From Verrucomicrobiota bacterium (GTDB lineage Bacteria > Chlamydiota > Chlamydiia > Chlamydiales > Rhabdochlamydiaceae), in the NCBI GenBank assembly GCA_018239985.1, contig JAFEGK010000002.1:103966-146052 (forward strand): a stretch of DNA of 42,087 nucleotides. Direction: 5' to 3'. A program made the translations under genes and the position numbers. The notes below the pieces were generated by a model. It had not been told where the DNA came from and made no database searches. It saw only the letters and a list, made by a program, of their open reading frames with translations. Positions 7,967-15,850 of this stretch are shown here, piece by piece (within the stretch, counting starts at the first letter, position 1; each line of letters starts with the position of its first letter).

Positions 7967-8204
7967 AATTGAATTTAATTATCTTTGTCAATCTGCATTT
8001 CTAGATGATAAATACAGAAAAATTCTTTATTCTGGGGAACTAGCGAATGGAAAATATTTAATACAAATTTCTGAAGACCAAGCTGATGAGATTAGAGATT
8101 TATGCGGAGAACAACTGCAGTTTGCTGGTTTTGATGAAAAATATGAAGTAACTGATGAAGGTAAAATTCTTGAATCATTAATAGATAAATTCTTCGCTAA
8201 ATGA
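7944..8204 (+). CDS. Small acidic protein overlapping the toxin-like gene, candidate immunity protein
   Basis: The product is 86 residues from the ATG at 7944; an in-frame ATG at 7932 adds four residues. Either start lies inside the last codons of the upstream gene, so translation is probably coupled. The sequence contains YLIQISEDQADEIRDLCGEQLQFAGFDEKYEVTDEG in part and ends in LESLIDKFF, a pattern I associate with small partners of DUF4258-like toxins. It is acidic and soluble with no signal peptide, as expected of a cytoplasmic immunity protein. A terminator hairpin follows within 2 nt of the stop, closing a two-gene unit. The function is inferred from position and appearance only; a plain hypothetical protein is the alternative. 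Confidence 0.6.
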   Translation: MLKIELSRIEFNYLCQSAFLDDKYRKILYSGELANGKYLIQISEDQADEIRDLCGEQLQFAGFDEKYEVTDEGKILESLIDKFFAK

Positions 8205-8205
8205 A

Positions 8206-8236
8206 GGTTCTCTGAGTCAGACAGAGCCTAATTTTT
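8206..8236 (+). terminator. Rho-independent terminator after the toxin/immunity pair
   Basis: GGTTCTCTG (8206-8214) pairs with CAGAGCC (8222-8228) around a 7-nt loop, with a two-base TT bulge, and is followed by TAATTTTT. It lies directly after the stop codon at 8204. Confidence 0.6.
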
Positions 8237-8504
8237 GATAGCCGATTTCATTAATATTGAGGAATTGATTCTCGATAGTGGCAGGATAAGTGAACCTATG
8301 TATTTTTAGGCCTGATCTTAAGTGTAGTGAACCAGATTTAATCTGTCAAAATTGAAAAAAGACACGGGCGATTTTTCTGGGATCTCTGTTAAACTCTCAG
8401 TACCGAATCTTTTCTAATCGCAGGGTGTTGTGAAGTGTGCTTATTCTTGAGAAAATAATCTTCCTCAGGCACTATCCCAAATGGAAAATCGTAAGGTGAA
8501 AAAG
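8237..8504. other. Intergenic region, no gene seen
   Basis: An AT-rich stretch between the terminator and the next membrane-protein gene. I find no convincing reading frame, repeat or structured RNA in it; it presumably carries the promoter of the 8505 gene. Confidence 0.5.
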
Positions 8505-9206
8505 ATGCAAGAAGTCAAGCAGCTGACACTTAGCCCATTTGGTCTAGTAAGTGGGTTGGCTACAACGTGTTGTTTCTTAGCCCCGGCGCTAATATTTACT
8601 GCTCTGATTTATTTCGGAATCGAAGTTAAAATTGCAACGTTTTTATACATCCATTTTCTTATAGTGATAAAATTCGGAGCTGAATGGTTCTTTTGGACTC
8701 GGTTTTTTCCTGAAGAAATCGACTCTTTGGGAGTGCCTACGAGCTGGCGTCAGTCAGTAAAGAAGATTCTCACCTCCCATCCTGATACGATCAGGTCAAT
8801 CCATGATTTATTTATCGATCTCTTTGCCGATGCGATTTTGATCTTTTTTGCATTAAAAGTTGGCTTACATCCCTCCTGGATTTGCTTAGCAATTTTTGGC
8901 TCACATGCTTTAGTAGCCCTTATTCAAGGGCAAATTGTAGATCGCCTAAACAAGCGGTTATATCGAAAGATCTCTATGATTATCACTGTATTGGCAGTAG
9001 CTGCCTCTTTTGGGCTTAGGAAAGGGCAACCCGGTTTTTACTCTCAATTATTTGGGCTGGGAAGCCTGCATTTAGAAACGCAGGCTCTTATTTTTATTTT
9101 GGCTAAAAATTTGCTTGCGGGGACTTCGATCATTGCCAAAGCAACCATAGCAAGTCGGATTCAAATTGAGTCTCATGGAAAATTCATAAATAAACAGACA
9201 GATTGA
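8505..9206 (+). CDS. Multi-pass membrane protein, unknown
   Basis: The start is chosen at 8505 because AAGGTGA lies 6 nt upstream; an ATG at 8481 would add eight residues without a ribosome site. The 233-residue product has about five hydrophobic segments: near the N-terminus (LVSGLATTCCFLAPALIF), a pair around residues 35-65, one near 110-125, one near 135-150, and two weaker ones toward the C-terminus. The loops carry Lys/Arg. I do not recognise the family. There is no signal peptide separate from the first membrane helix. The gene stands alone between a terminator and a small membrane-protein gene on the other strand. Substrate and role are unknown. Confidence 0.6.
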   Translation: MQEVKQLTLSPFGLVSGLATTCCFLAPALIFTALIYFGIEVKIATFLYIHFLIVIKFGAEWFFWTRFFPEEIDSLGVPTSWRQSVKKILTSHPDTIRSIHDLFIDLFADAILIFFALKVGLHPSWICLAIFGSHALVALIQGQIVDRLNKRLYRKISMIITVLAVAASFGLRKGQPGFYSQLFGLGSLHLETQALIFILAKNLLAGTSIIAKATIASRIQIESHGKFINKQTD

Positions 9207-9474
9207 AATCATCAGCTCATTTCAACTATCTTTTGGAACTACTTGTTCTTAAAAGTTCAATATACAAACAACCTGAAGAACCGGGAATTCGACAAGGGGC
9301 GGTACAAATTTTGGAGTCTGGAGAGGGCGAGATTGTTCTAGAACAAGGCGCGAGCGAAGGCCCAAAATTTTGTCCTAAGCCAACGCCGTCTAAAGCTGAT
9401 TCTTCTCATTGTTTCGGTATAAGTGCGATTCCAAGGAAGTGAGAAAAAATGGCTAAATTAGACGCCTTCTCATT
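9207..9474. other. Intergenic region with a GC-richer block, no gene seen
   Basis: Between a + strand and a - strand membrane-protein gene. A GC-richer block at about 9290-9400 stands out from the AT-rich surroundings and may be a remnant of something inserted. An open frame from TTG at 9203 crosses it but has no ribosome site and an unlikely composition. Confidence 0.4.
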
Positions 9475-9924
9475 CTAATTACAATTCTGGAGTGTGAGAG
9501 CCAATATTACAGCGGCGGAAGCCATGCCTACAATCGCAGTGACTAAGCCTACCCAGGCATTCCAATCTCGTTTCGAAAATCCTACACAAAATATTAAAAT
9601 GTAATACCCGCTTAAAATTGCTATGATGAAGCTTAGTGGAAGAGCAAAGAAAGCTATTGAACCTCTCAACCAACCGCAAGAATCCGCTATTGAGAAACTA
9701 ATGAATGTAAGAAAAATAAACAATACTAATAAAACAGAGGTTAATAGGATAATAGATCCTGCATTAAATCGTTTTATTTTATATCCCAAGGTTAATCCAC
9801 CTAACAAAAAAAGACATAATGCGGCTATCCCCATTATAAGAATCATTAATTGTTGCCATGGTAGCAGGGAATTAAAAAGCATATTTGCATTTTCAATAAA
9901 TCCCCGGGGTAAGAATCTAAACAT
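9475..9924 (-). CDS. Small four-helix membrane protein, unknown
   Basis: The 149-residue product has four clear hydrophobic segments at about 24-46, 55-77, 89-112 and 121-143, with short polar loops, and no recognised motif. GGAAGGG lies a few bases before the ATG at 9924, which supports this start; Met15 is an alternative. It is a monocistronic gene on the - strand facing the preceding membrane-protein gene. Small proteins of this form are common in chlamydial genomes and are often inclusion or envelope proteins, but nothing in the sequence assigns a role. Confidence 0.6.
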   Translation of the reverse strand: MFRFLPRGFIENANMLFNSLLPWQQLMILIMGIAALCLFLLGGLTLGYKIKRFNAGSIILLTSVLLVLFIFLTFISFSIADSCGWLRGSIAFFALPLSFIIAILSGYYILIFCVGFSKRDWNAWVGLVTAIVGMASAAVILALTLQNCN

Positions 9925-9974
9925 TTTTCCCTTCCAATCGGAGACTATTAACTTTCGCTATTTTCTTCAAGTTG

Positions 9975-10642
9975 CCTGAACAGAAAAAAATGATCGGATT
10001 TGAAGATACTCACCCTCAAGAGCCAATAGCCGAATCATCTACGATGCGGGAGGCAGAGATTAACCTCGAAATGGCGGGGATTTAAAAAACTTGGAGAAAC
10101 AGCCGTTTGTCAGACGAAGTTTGGTTTACTAGAGTTTATGATGCTAATAACCGCATTTTTCTCTATCATTTCTAAGGTAGCAACTTGGGTTAACAAAATC
10201 CCAAACTACCCTCGCTCTTCATGTCCTGGGTCAAGACAATAGCCCTCCCGATTGCCTATTCTCAGAGAGCAGAGTTCAAGATCAGCTTCATGTAATTACA
10301 ATGGCTATATTACGGCTCTTATTCCTAGAAATTTACTGATTTACAACCATTTTTAAACGGTTTTTTCTCAAAAGGCTTCACTTTCGTTAGTTGCAATTAT
10401 AACTATAACTCAACCTGAAATTGATGAAGTTCAATTCTAAAGGCATCATTTTGTCGGCTCATAATAAAAAAAGTTGAAATGCGACTTTTTTTTGATATAT
10501 TTTTATATTGTTGCTTTAATAATTGAGTGCGTTAGTTTATTATTGTTTTGCTTTTTTACATAATTATGAAATTCATATCCTGTCAAATTGCAGAAAAATA
10601 TTTAATTTTTTTAGCCAATGATATACAAAAGATGGAGGACCA
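9975..10642. other. 668-bp region without an intact gene
   Basis: The first 450 bp carry only short frames, for example a 31-codon ATG frame starting at 9990, and look like decayed coding sequence, although I cannot name a source gene. From about 10440 the sequence becomes very AT-rich and holds an AT hairpin (AAAAAAGT...ACTTTTTTT, about 10469-10493) and promoter-like sequence for the aminomutase gene. This marks a composition boundary at the left edge of the biosynthetic block. Confidence 0.5.
10492..10520 (+). promoter_or_regulatory. Possible promoter of the aminomutase gene
   Basis: TTGATA (10492-10497), a 17-nt spacer and TTTAAT (10515-10520) match the sigma-70 type consensus at 5 of 6 positions in each box. 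The resulting leader would be about 115 nt. The region is so AT-rich that chance matches are likely. Confidence 0.35.
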
Positions 10643-12256
10643 ATGGAAAAGAAAAAACTAGTCTCTAAAGAGTTATTTATTGATGGCAACTCTCTCTCTA
10701 CAGGGGAAGTTAATGATGTGGTTCAGGATTTTGAGGTAAGGGTTGCAATTACAAAAGAAGCCGAGAGTCGAATAGAGGCCTCGCGTAACTTACTTGATAG
10801 GTTAGTTGAAGAGAATCGGGTTATTTATGGAGTTAACACGAGTGTAGGCGGTTTTGTTAGTTGGTTAATCCCAACTCATCATGCTCAAGAATTACAAGAA
10901 AATCTGATTGCAGCGGTTGCGACAAATGTAGGGCAATATCTCGAAGATAAAGTAGTTAGGGCAGCTATGCTTATTCGACTGAATTCACTTGCTCGTGGTA
11001 CTTCAGCAATATCTCTAGAAAACTTCTATAAACTTTTAAAAATCTATAATGCTGGCATCATTCCGTGTGTTCCTTCTAAGGGTTCCTTGGGTGCCAGTGG
11101 GGATTTAGGCCCTTTGGCTTCTATTGCTCTTGTTTGTATTGGGAAGTGGAGAGCTAAGTACAGAGGAAAAATTATCTCTGGAGAAGAAGCTTTATTGCAG
11201 GCAAATATCGAGCCGATGAAATTAAACTATAAAGAAGGGCTTAGTTTAGTCAATGGCACTTCTGCGATGACTGGGCTCGCAGCGTTGTTAGTTGAGGATG
11301 TGATTGCCCTAGTCAAAACGTATGATATCATTTCGTGTATGACCTTTGAGGGACTAAAAGTTAAGAAAACCCCCTTTAATCCAAGTGTTCATCTTCAAAA
11401 ACCTCACCTTGGACAGCTTCAGGCAGCTGAAAATATTTGGAAGCTTCTTCAAGATAGCCAAATGGTCGTTGATGATCTTGCGGTCTCTAAAGAATTACGA
11501 ACTTTATCTAAATCCGATTCAGGCCCTACAGATTCGCCTATAGAAGATGCATATTCTATCAGATGTACCCCTCATATAATAGGCCCCATTCGAGATACCC
11601 TAAAATGGATTCAGTCCATCATCACAGCAGAAATCAATTCGAGCAATGATAATCCTTTAGTTCTATCTGAATGCCAAGAAGTTTTTCATAATGGCCATTT
11701 TCATGGCCAATATATTGCTATGTCAATGGATTATTTAAGCATCTGCTTAACGACTTTATCGAACCTCTCAGATCGTCGAATTGATCGCTTTATGGATTAT
11801 CATCACAGTAACAATCTTCCTCCGTTTTTGTGTAAAGAAAATCCAGGTAAACGCTTAGGTCTCATGGGAGGCCAGTTTATGGCGACATCCCTAACTGCTG
11901 AAAACCGCTCTTTGTGTAATCCTCTCTCTATCCAATCGCTTACTTCTACAGGAGATTTTCAGGATATTGTTTCATTCGGATTGATTGCTGCCCGCAGAGC
12001 TCAAGAAATCTATGAAAATGCTGCTTATATTCTATCGTTTGAGCTTCTTTGTGGAGCGCAAGCTGCAGAAATAAGAGGGGCTGAACTTTTATGCACAGGA
12101 ACCAAACGAGCGTTTGAGCTAGTGCGGGAGGTAGTGCCGTATCTATCCGAAGATTTGTGCCTTACGGATTATCTGGAGAGCATATCAAAATTAATTAAAT
12201 CCAAACGCATCTTAAAAGCTGTAGAAGGTGTAATCAAGCAAAATATAAATCTTTAG
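10643..12256 (+). CDS. AdmH-like MIO enzyme, probable phenylalanine 2,3-aminomutase
   Basis: This 537-residue protein belongs to the aromatic amino acid ammonia-lyase/aminomutase family. The MIO cofactor triad Ala-Ser-Gly is at 151-153 in GSLGASGDLGPLA. The catalytic Tyr is residue 62 in IYGVNTSVGGF. SSNDNPL, GHFHGQY and TGDFQDIVSFGL are also present. The segments GVNTSxGGFV, LQxNLIxAVATNVG, GLMGGQFM and SIQSL match what I remember of AdmH, the Pantoea phenylalanine aminomutase (541 residues) that makes beta-phenylalanine for andrimid. The His typical of histidine or tyrosine ammonia-lyases after QxNLI is replaced by Ala-Ala-Val. An aminomutase is therefore favoured over HutH; a phenylalanine ammonia-lyase is the alternative. 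GGAGG lies 6 nt before the ATG. It is the first gene of a presumed biosynthetic block and is followed after 42 bp by a methyltransferase. The composition is AT-rich, consistent with transfer. Confidence 0.85.
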   Translation: MEKKKLVSKELFIDGNSLSTGEVNDVVQDFEVRVAITKEAESRIEASRNLLDRLVEENRVIYGVNTSVGGFVSWLIPTHHAQELQENLIAAVATNVGQYLEDKVVRAAMLIRLNSLARGTSAISLENFYKLLKIYNAGIIPCVPSKGSLGASGDLGPLASIALVCIGKWRAKYRGKIISGEEALLQANIEPMKLNYKEGLSLVNGTSAMTGLAALLVEDVIALVKTYDIISCMTFEGLKVKKTPFNPSVHLQKPHLGQLQAAENIWKLLQDSQMVVDDLAVSKELRTLSKSDSGPTDSPIEDAYSIRCTPHIIGPIRDTLKWIQSIITAEINSSNDNPLVLSECQEVFHNGHFHGQYIAMSMDYLSICLTTLSNLSDRRIDRFMDYHHSNNLPPFLCKENPGKRLGLMGGQFMATSLTAENRSLCNPLSIQSLTSTGDFQDIVSFGLIAARRAQEIYENAAYILSFELLCGAQAAEIRGAELLCTGTKRAFELVREVVPYLSEDLCLTDYLESISKLIKSKRILKAVEGVIKQNINL

Positions 12257-12298
12257 AAATTAAATTTGGAATCATTGATTTTTTTATTGTAGATAATT

Positions 12299-13090
12299 AT
12301 GGGGAAAGAAAATTTAGAAGTATTGGATCTAGATGCAAATCATTACATAAAACATTCTATATTACAAAACAGTCTAGCCCAAGAAATTTTAGAATCTTTC
12401 CAGGTCGATTCTGATGCGAATATTCTGGATATTGGTTGTGGAGATGGAAGAATTACTGCTGAGCTAGCTAGATTAGCTAAGAAAGGCAAGGTAACAGGTG
12501 TAGATGCATCTAAGAATATGATTGAGTTCGCTAGAAAGCGGTTTTTAAAAGCAGAATTTCCTAATCTTGATTTTATAAAAGGAATGGCGGAGAGCATTGA
12601 GCTTCACAAAGCATACGATCTTATCGTTTCCTTTAGCTGTTTTCACTGGTTAAAAGACCCCAAATTAGTCACCCAACGATTGAGCGCATCACTCAAAAAA
12701 GGGGGCAAATTTTTGATTTTGACCTATCCTAAAGAATCCCAGTATTATAGATATTTACAAACTGCTCTGAGAGATTACCCCAAATACTATCGGCTATCAG
12801 CAAATCATAGTATGCTTTCAGCGAGTGATTATAAAAAACTTCTTCTCGAAAATCGACTTGAAATTCTGGATTTTCAACAACAAGATTTAGTGGCCTCGTA
12901 CAAAAACCCAGAGGAAATTCAAGAGTATATTAAAGGCTGGTTGAATAGTTACGTTCCTCTCCCCAAGCATTTATATGTCCCATTTCTACAATCTGTCGTC
13001 CATGAAATATTAAAGGACAGTGCTGAGCGATATGAAGATAAGATAAATATTTCCTATACTGCCTTGATAATTAAAGCCATTAAATCATAA
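12299..13090 (+). CDS. Class I SAM-dependent methyltransferase (Tam/JHAMT-like), paralogue 1
   Basis: The 263-residue protein carries SAM motif I, ILDIGCGDGRI (residues 42-52), the acidic ribose-binding loop GVDASKNMI near 67-75, and a FHWL segment near 115 in the position of motif post-II. The N-terminal D-A-N-H-Y and the C-terminal region with IKGWLNSYVPLP resemble trans-aconitate and juvenile-hormone-acid O-methyltransferases, which methylate carboxylates. That substrate class is an inference. No ribosome site precedes the ATG. It probably rides on the aminomutase transcript, 42 bp downstream. It is clearly paralogous to the next gene: same length, same motifs, same YxxGWLxxYxPxP tail segment. 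Confidence 0.82.
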   Translation: MGKENLEVLDLDANHYIKHSILQNSLAQEILESFQVDSDANILDIGCGDGRITAELARLAKKGKVTGVDASKNMIEFARKRFLKAEFPNLDFIKGMAESIELHKAYDLIVSFSCFHWLKDPKLVTQRLSASLKKGGKFLILTYPKESQYYRYLQTALRDYPKYYRLSANHSMLSASDYKKLLLENRLEILDFQQQDLVASYKNPEEIQEYIKGWLNSYVPLPKHLYVPFLQSVVHEILKDSAERYEDKINISYTALIIKAIKS

Positions 13091-13223
13091 ATCTGAAGTT
13101 TAACTATGATAAAAGTAGCATTGCCTTTAAGTTCTTCGTTCTGCTCAATTCAGCGCCTAGAGCAACGGACTCGATTGTTGATAAATGCATTAGGCATTTT
13201 GACTAAATGATTTATCGAGAGAG

Positions 13224-13253
13224 TTGACTTTAATTTTATTGGTGTGTTATAAT
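13224..13253 (+). promoter_or_regulatory. Promoter of the second methyltransferase gene
   Basis: TTGACT (13224-13229), an 18-nt spacer and a perfect TATAAT (13248-13253). A transcript from here would have a leader of about 20 nt that includes the AGAGGG ribosome site before the ATG at 13280. Confidence 0.65.
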
Positions 13254-13279
13254 TTATATTTAGAACTCAGAGGGTTATT

Positions 13280-14071
13280 ATGGCTGAAATTATAGAGCTT
13301 GATGCAGCCCATTATCAGAATCACTCTGCATCTCAATATTCACAAGCGAGACAACTGCTAGATTTGGTTGACATACAGCGGTCTTTTTCTGTTCTTGATG
13401 TGGGATGCGGTCATGGCAATATTGTTGCAGAGATATCAAAATTGGCGCCAAATGGCAAGGCTATAGGAATTGATGCTTCTCAGAATATGATTTCTTTGGC
13501 CAAAACAAAGTTTTCACGTGAAAAATTCCCAAATCTCAGTTTTATACAATTACCTGCCGAGGAAATGAGCTTCCCTGAGCGGTCATTTGATCTAATCATT
13601 TGCACCAATGCACTTATGTGGATAAGAAAGCCACAAAGGGTATTGGAATATATGTGTTCTTTGTTAAAGCCAAATGGGCAAATAGTCATTTTTACCTACC
13701 CTAAAACAACCCCTTATGCAAAACTTTTTGAAAAAGTGTTAAGATCTTTTTTGCCTCATTTGGTAAACAAATCCGCGATTAAGACAATGCTTTCCCCAAA
13801 AGAACATAAAACGATTTTCCTTAACCAAGGTCTAGAAATTTTATTATTACGCTTAGACGACATTGTCTTTTCTTATGAAAATGAAGTGGATTTTAAAGAC
13901 TATGTGCGAGGATGGTTAAGTTGTTATGCCCCTATACCAGATAAATTGCAGAATGCGTTTCTAGATAAAATTTGTGAGCAGGCTCGAAGAGATGGATATT
14001 GCGATAACACTGGAAGATTTTCAATCCCCCATCAAGCTCTCAGAATTGTGGCGAAAAATTTCACAGTTTAA
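13280..14071 (+). CDS. Class I SAM-dependent methyltransferase (Tam/JHAMT-like), paralogue 2
   Basis: The 263-residue protein has motif I VLDVGCGHGNI (38-48), the loop GIDASQNMI (63-71) and LMWI in place of FHWL, with the same C-terminal layout (VRGWLSCYAPIP) as the upstream paralogue. By eye the pair share roughly 40 percent of residues, so the duplication is old. Unlike paralogue 1, this gene has its own consensus promoter and a good ribosome site (AGAGGG, 6 nt before ATG), so it can be expressed separately. It runs convergently toward the adenylation gene with a 10-bp gap. Small-molecule O-methylation within the cluster is inferred; the substrate is unknown. Confidence 0.83.
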   Translation: MAEIIELDAAHYQNHSASQYSQARQLLDLVDIQRSFSVLDVGCGHGNIVAEISKLAPNGKAIGIDASQNMISLAKTKFSREKFPNLSFIQLPAEEMSFPERSFDLIICTNALMWIRKPQRVLEYMCSLLKPNGQIVIFTYPKTTPYAKLFEKVLRSFLPHLVNKSAIKTMLSPKEHKTIFLNQGLEILLLRLDDIVFSYENEVDFKDYVRGWLSCYAPIPDKLQNAFLDKICEQARRDGYCDNTGRFSIPHQALRIVAKNFTV

Positions 14072-14081
14072 AGTATTCAAA

Positions 14082-15560
14082 TCAGTTAATCATTTTCGAC
14101 AGTTGCATTCTGTCAATTTTTCCATTTTTTGTTAGGGGCCATTGGTTTACTTCAATCAAGGAGGATGGAACCATATATGAGGGCAAATTGCAGTTTAAAT
14201 AATTTTCCAAATCAGTTTGTTTAAAATCATTTTCTTTTTTAGAATAAAAAACTATAATTTTTTTATTTTTGACAGTTGCTATTGCTTTATCTATACCAAA
14301 AAATGCCAAAACTTGACATTCGATTTCCTCTAACTCTACTCGATGGCCATAAATTTTAATCTGAAAATCGATTCTCCCTGTAAAAATAATGTCACCATTT
14401 GCTAATTGATACCCTAAATCACCTGTCCGGAATAATTTTACCGGATATTCCTCAAGCCCCTGACAAGTAAGGAATTTTTCCTGATTTAAGATTTGATTGT
14501 TCAAATAACCCTTAGCTAAGCCCGGCCCCCCAACAAAAATTTCACCTTTTATTCCAAAAGGCACGGGTTTTAGGTTAGGGTCCAAAATGTAGATTTTGTT
14601 GCTCGAAAAGCATTTTCCAATTGTGACTTTATTTTTAATTTTGTTTTTACTGTCATAAATTGTCGCTACAGTTGAGCCAATTGCATATTCAGAAGGGCCA
14701 TATGCGTTATACAAATTAGCATTTTTTGATACAGCTATATGTCTATCTATCAAGTATTCTGGGATTACTTCTCCACACAGGTATACAAATTTCAATGATG
14801 GCAGTTGTGATGCATTCTCTAAAAGGCTACTATAAAATGAAGGCGTGCTAAGAATAAAATCCACAGCGGTTTCATCAATATTATTGATAATTTCACTAAA
14901 GTTTTTTGCGTCTATACTTCCTCTGTTATTAAATAATGAAATAGCTCCCCCGAGCAAAAGTGCATGAATAATGATAAGTATACTAGGATCGAAACTGATA
15001 CTGCCTGTCAGAAGAGAAATTGGTATATTGGGATGTATTTCCGCAAAGGCCGTAGCTGCATGGCTAAGAGCAGAATGTGTGACAACTATGCCTTTAGGAT
15101 TACCAGTGGAGCCTGAGGTATAGATAATATAAGCGTCTTGATCTAATGAAATCTCAGGTAGTTTTGCTGAATTACATTCTGATAATTCTTTATTTAATTG
15201 ATAAATTTTGCCGTCAAAATCAGAAATTATGTTATTTGTTTCTTCATCTATTATTACAGCCCTAGCACGTGAATCTGTAATCATATAATAGATTCTATTT
15301 ATAGGATAGTTTGGATCTAGTGGCAGGTAAATTCCGCCAGCTTTTAAAATTCCAAGAATGCCTACGATAAGATCTGGGCTGTTATATAACATTAGACCAA
15401 TAACGTCCCCTTTCTTAACTCCTTTTGAGATTAAATTTTTTGCGAGATTTGATGAACGGACTTCCAGCTCTTTATATGTTAGAGAGCTATTTCCATATAT
15501 AATAGCGATATGATCCGGGCTTTTTTCTGCGCGAGATGAAAAAAAACTACAAAAATTCAT
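14082..15560 (-). CDS. Free-standing NRPS-type adenylation protein
   Basis: The 492-residue protein is a complete adenylate-forming domain. Core motifs are A3 IIYTSGSTGNPKG (145-157), A5 YNAYGPSE (284-291), A7 LFRTGDLG (376-383), A8 GRIDFQIKIYGHRVELEEIE (395-414) and the A10 Lys in LTKNGKIDR (481). FDPS at 190-193 places an Asp at the position that binds the alpha-amine in amino-acid-specific domains, so an amino acid is a likelier substrate than a fatty or aryl acid. A hand alignment to GrsA gives the pocket D-P-L-L-Y-C-A-I-G-K, which I cannot assign. There is no carrier or condensation domain in this protein or nearby. GGAG lies 7 nt before the ATG, directly after a perfect 7-bp hairpin. 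The MFS gene lies upstream on the same strand, so the two may be co-transcribed. Confidence 0.88.
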   Translation of the reverse strand: MNFCSFFSSRAEKSPDHIAIIYGNSSLTYKELEVRSSNLAKNLISKGVKKGDVIGLMLYNSPDLIVGILGILKAGGIYLPLDPNYPINRIYYMITDSRARAVIIDEETNNIISDFDGKIYQLNKELSECNSAKLPEISLDQDAYIIYTSGSTGNPKGIVVTHSALSHAATAFAEIHPNIPISLLTGSISFDPSILIIIHALLLGGAISLFNNRGSIDAKNFSEIINNIDETAVDFILSTPSFYSSLLENASQLPSLKFVYLCGEVIPEYLIDRHIAVSKNANLYNAYGPSEYAIGSTVATIYDSKNKIKNKVTIGKCFSSNKIYILDPNLKPVPFGIKGEIFVGGPGLAKGYLNNQILNQEKFLTCQGLEEYPVKLFRTGDLGYQLANGDIIFTGRIDFQIKIYGHRVELEEIECQVLAFFGIDKAIATVKNKKIIVFYSKKENDFKQTDLENYLNCNLPSYMVPSSLIEVNQWPLTKNGKIDRMQLSKMIN

Positions 15561-15850
15561 ATATATTCTCCATTCTGATAAGTCAGAATTTTAACAAGCG
15601 ACTTTCAATACTCCTAACTTTTAGTCATTTATTCTAGATTATACAAGCAGTTTGACAAGATAGTCTAGGCATTTGAAGGTCAAGTCTAACTTAAGGGCCT
15701 TCGAGGCGGTTACCAAGTAGGTGCATACATTGTATAGTTTTATAGAATTTTTTGCGTCAATTTTTTTAATTATCAACAGAGAGCAGTTTTTATTAAGTGA
15801 ATTAATGATGAAGACTTAAGAGGAAGATAGCGATCGTAAAAGAAAATCAG
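15561..15850. promoter_or_regulatory. 290-bp leader between MFS and adenylation genes with a hairpin at 15572-15589
   Basis: No gene is seen. On the strand of the adenylation gene, ATTCTGA-CTTA-TCAGAAT (15572-15589, perfect 7-4-7 inverted repeat) abuts the GGAG ribosome site, where it could act as a translational switch or an operator. The remaining sequence is AT-rich and presumably holds the promoter. Confidence 0.45.

Noticed and set aside
9203-9442. 79-codon frame beginning 4 bp inside the end of the 8505-9206 gene
   Set aside because: The start is TTG, there is no ribosome site, and the product has an unlikely Pro/Gly/Cys composition with no hydrophobic core.
10643-12256. Reading the MIO enzyme as histidine ammonia-lyase (hutH)
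   Set aside because: The His-selective residues are missing, no hut genes are nearby, and the segments around residues 62-100 and the C-terminal third look like AdmH.
13106-13210. 34-codon ATG frame between the two methyltransferase genes, considered as a peptide precursor
   Set aside because: No ribosome site and no recognisable leader or core pattern; frames of this size are expected by chance.
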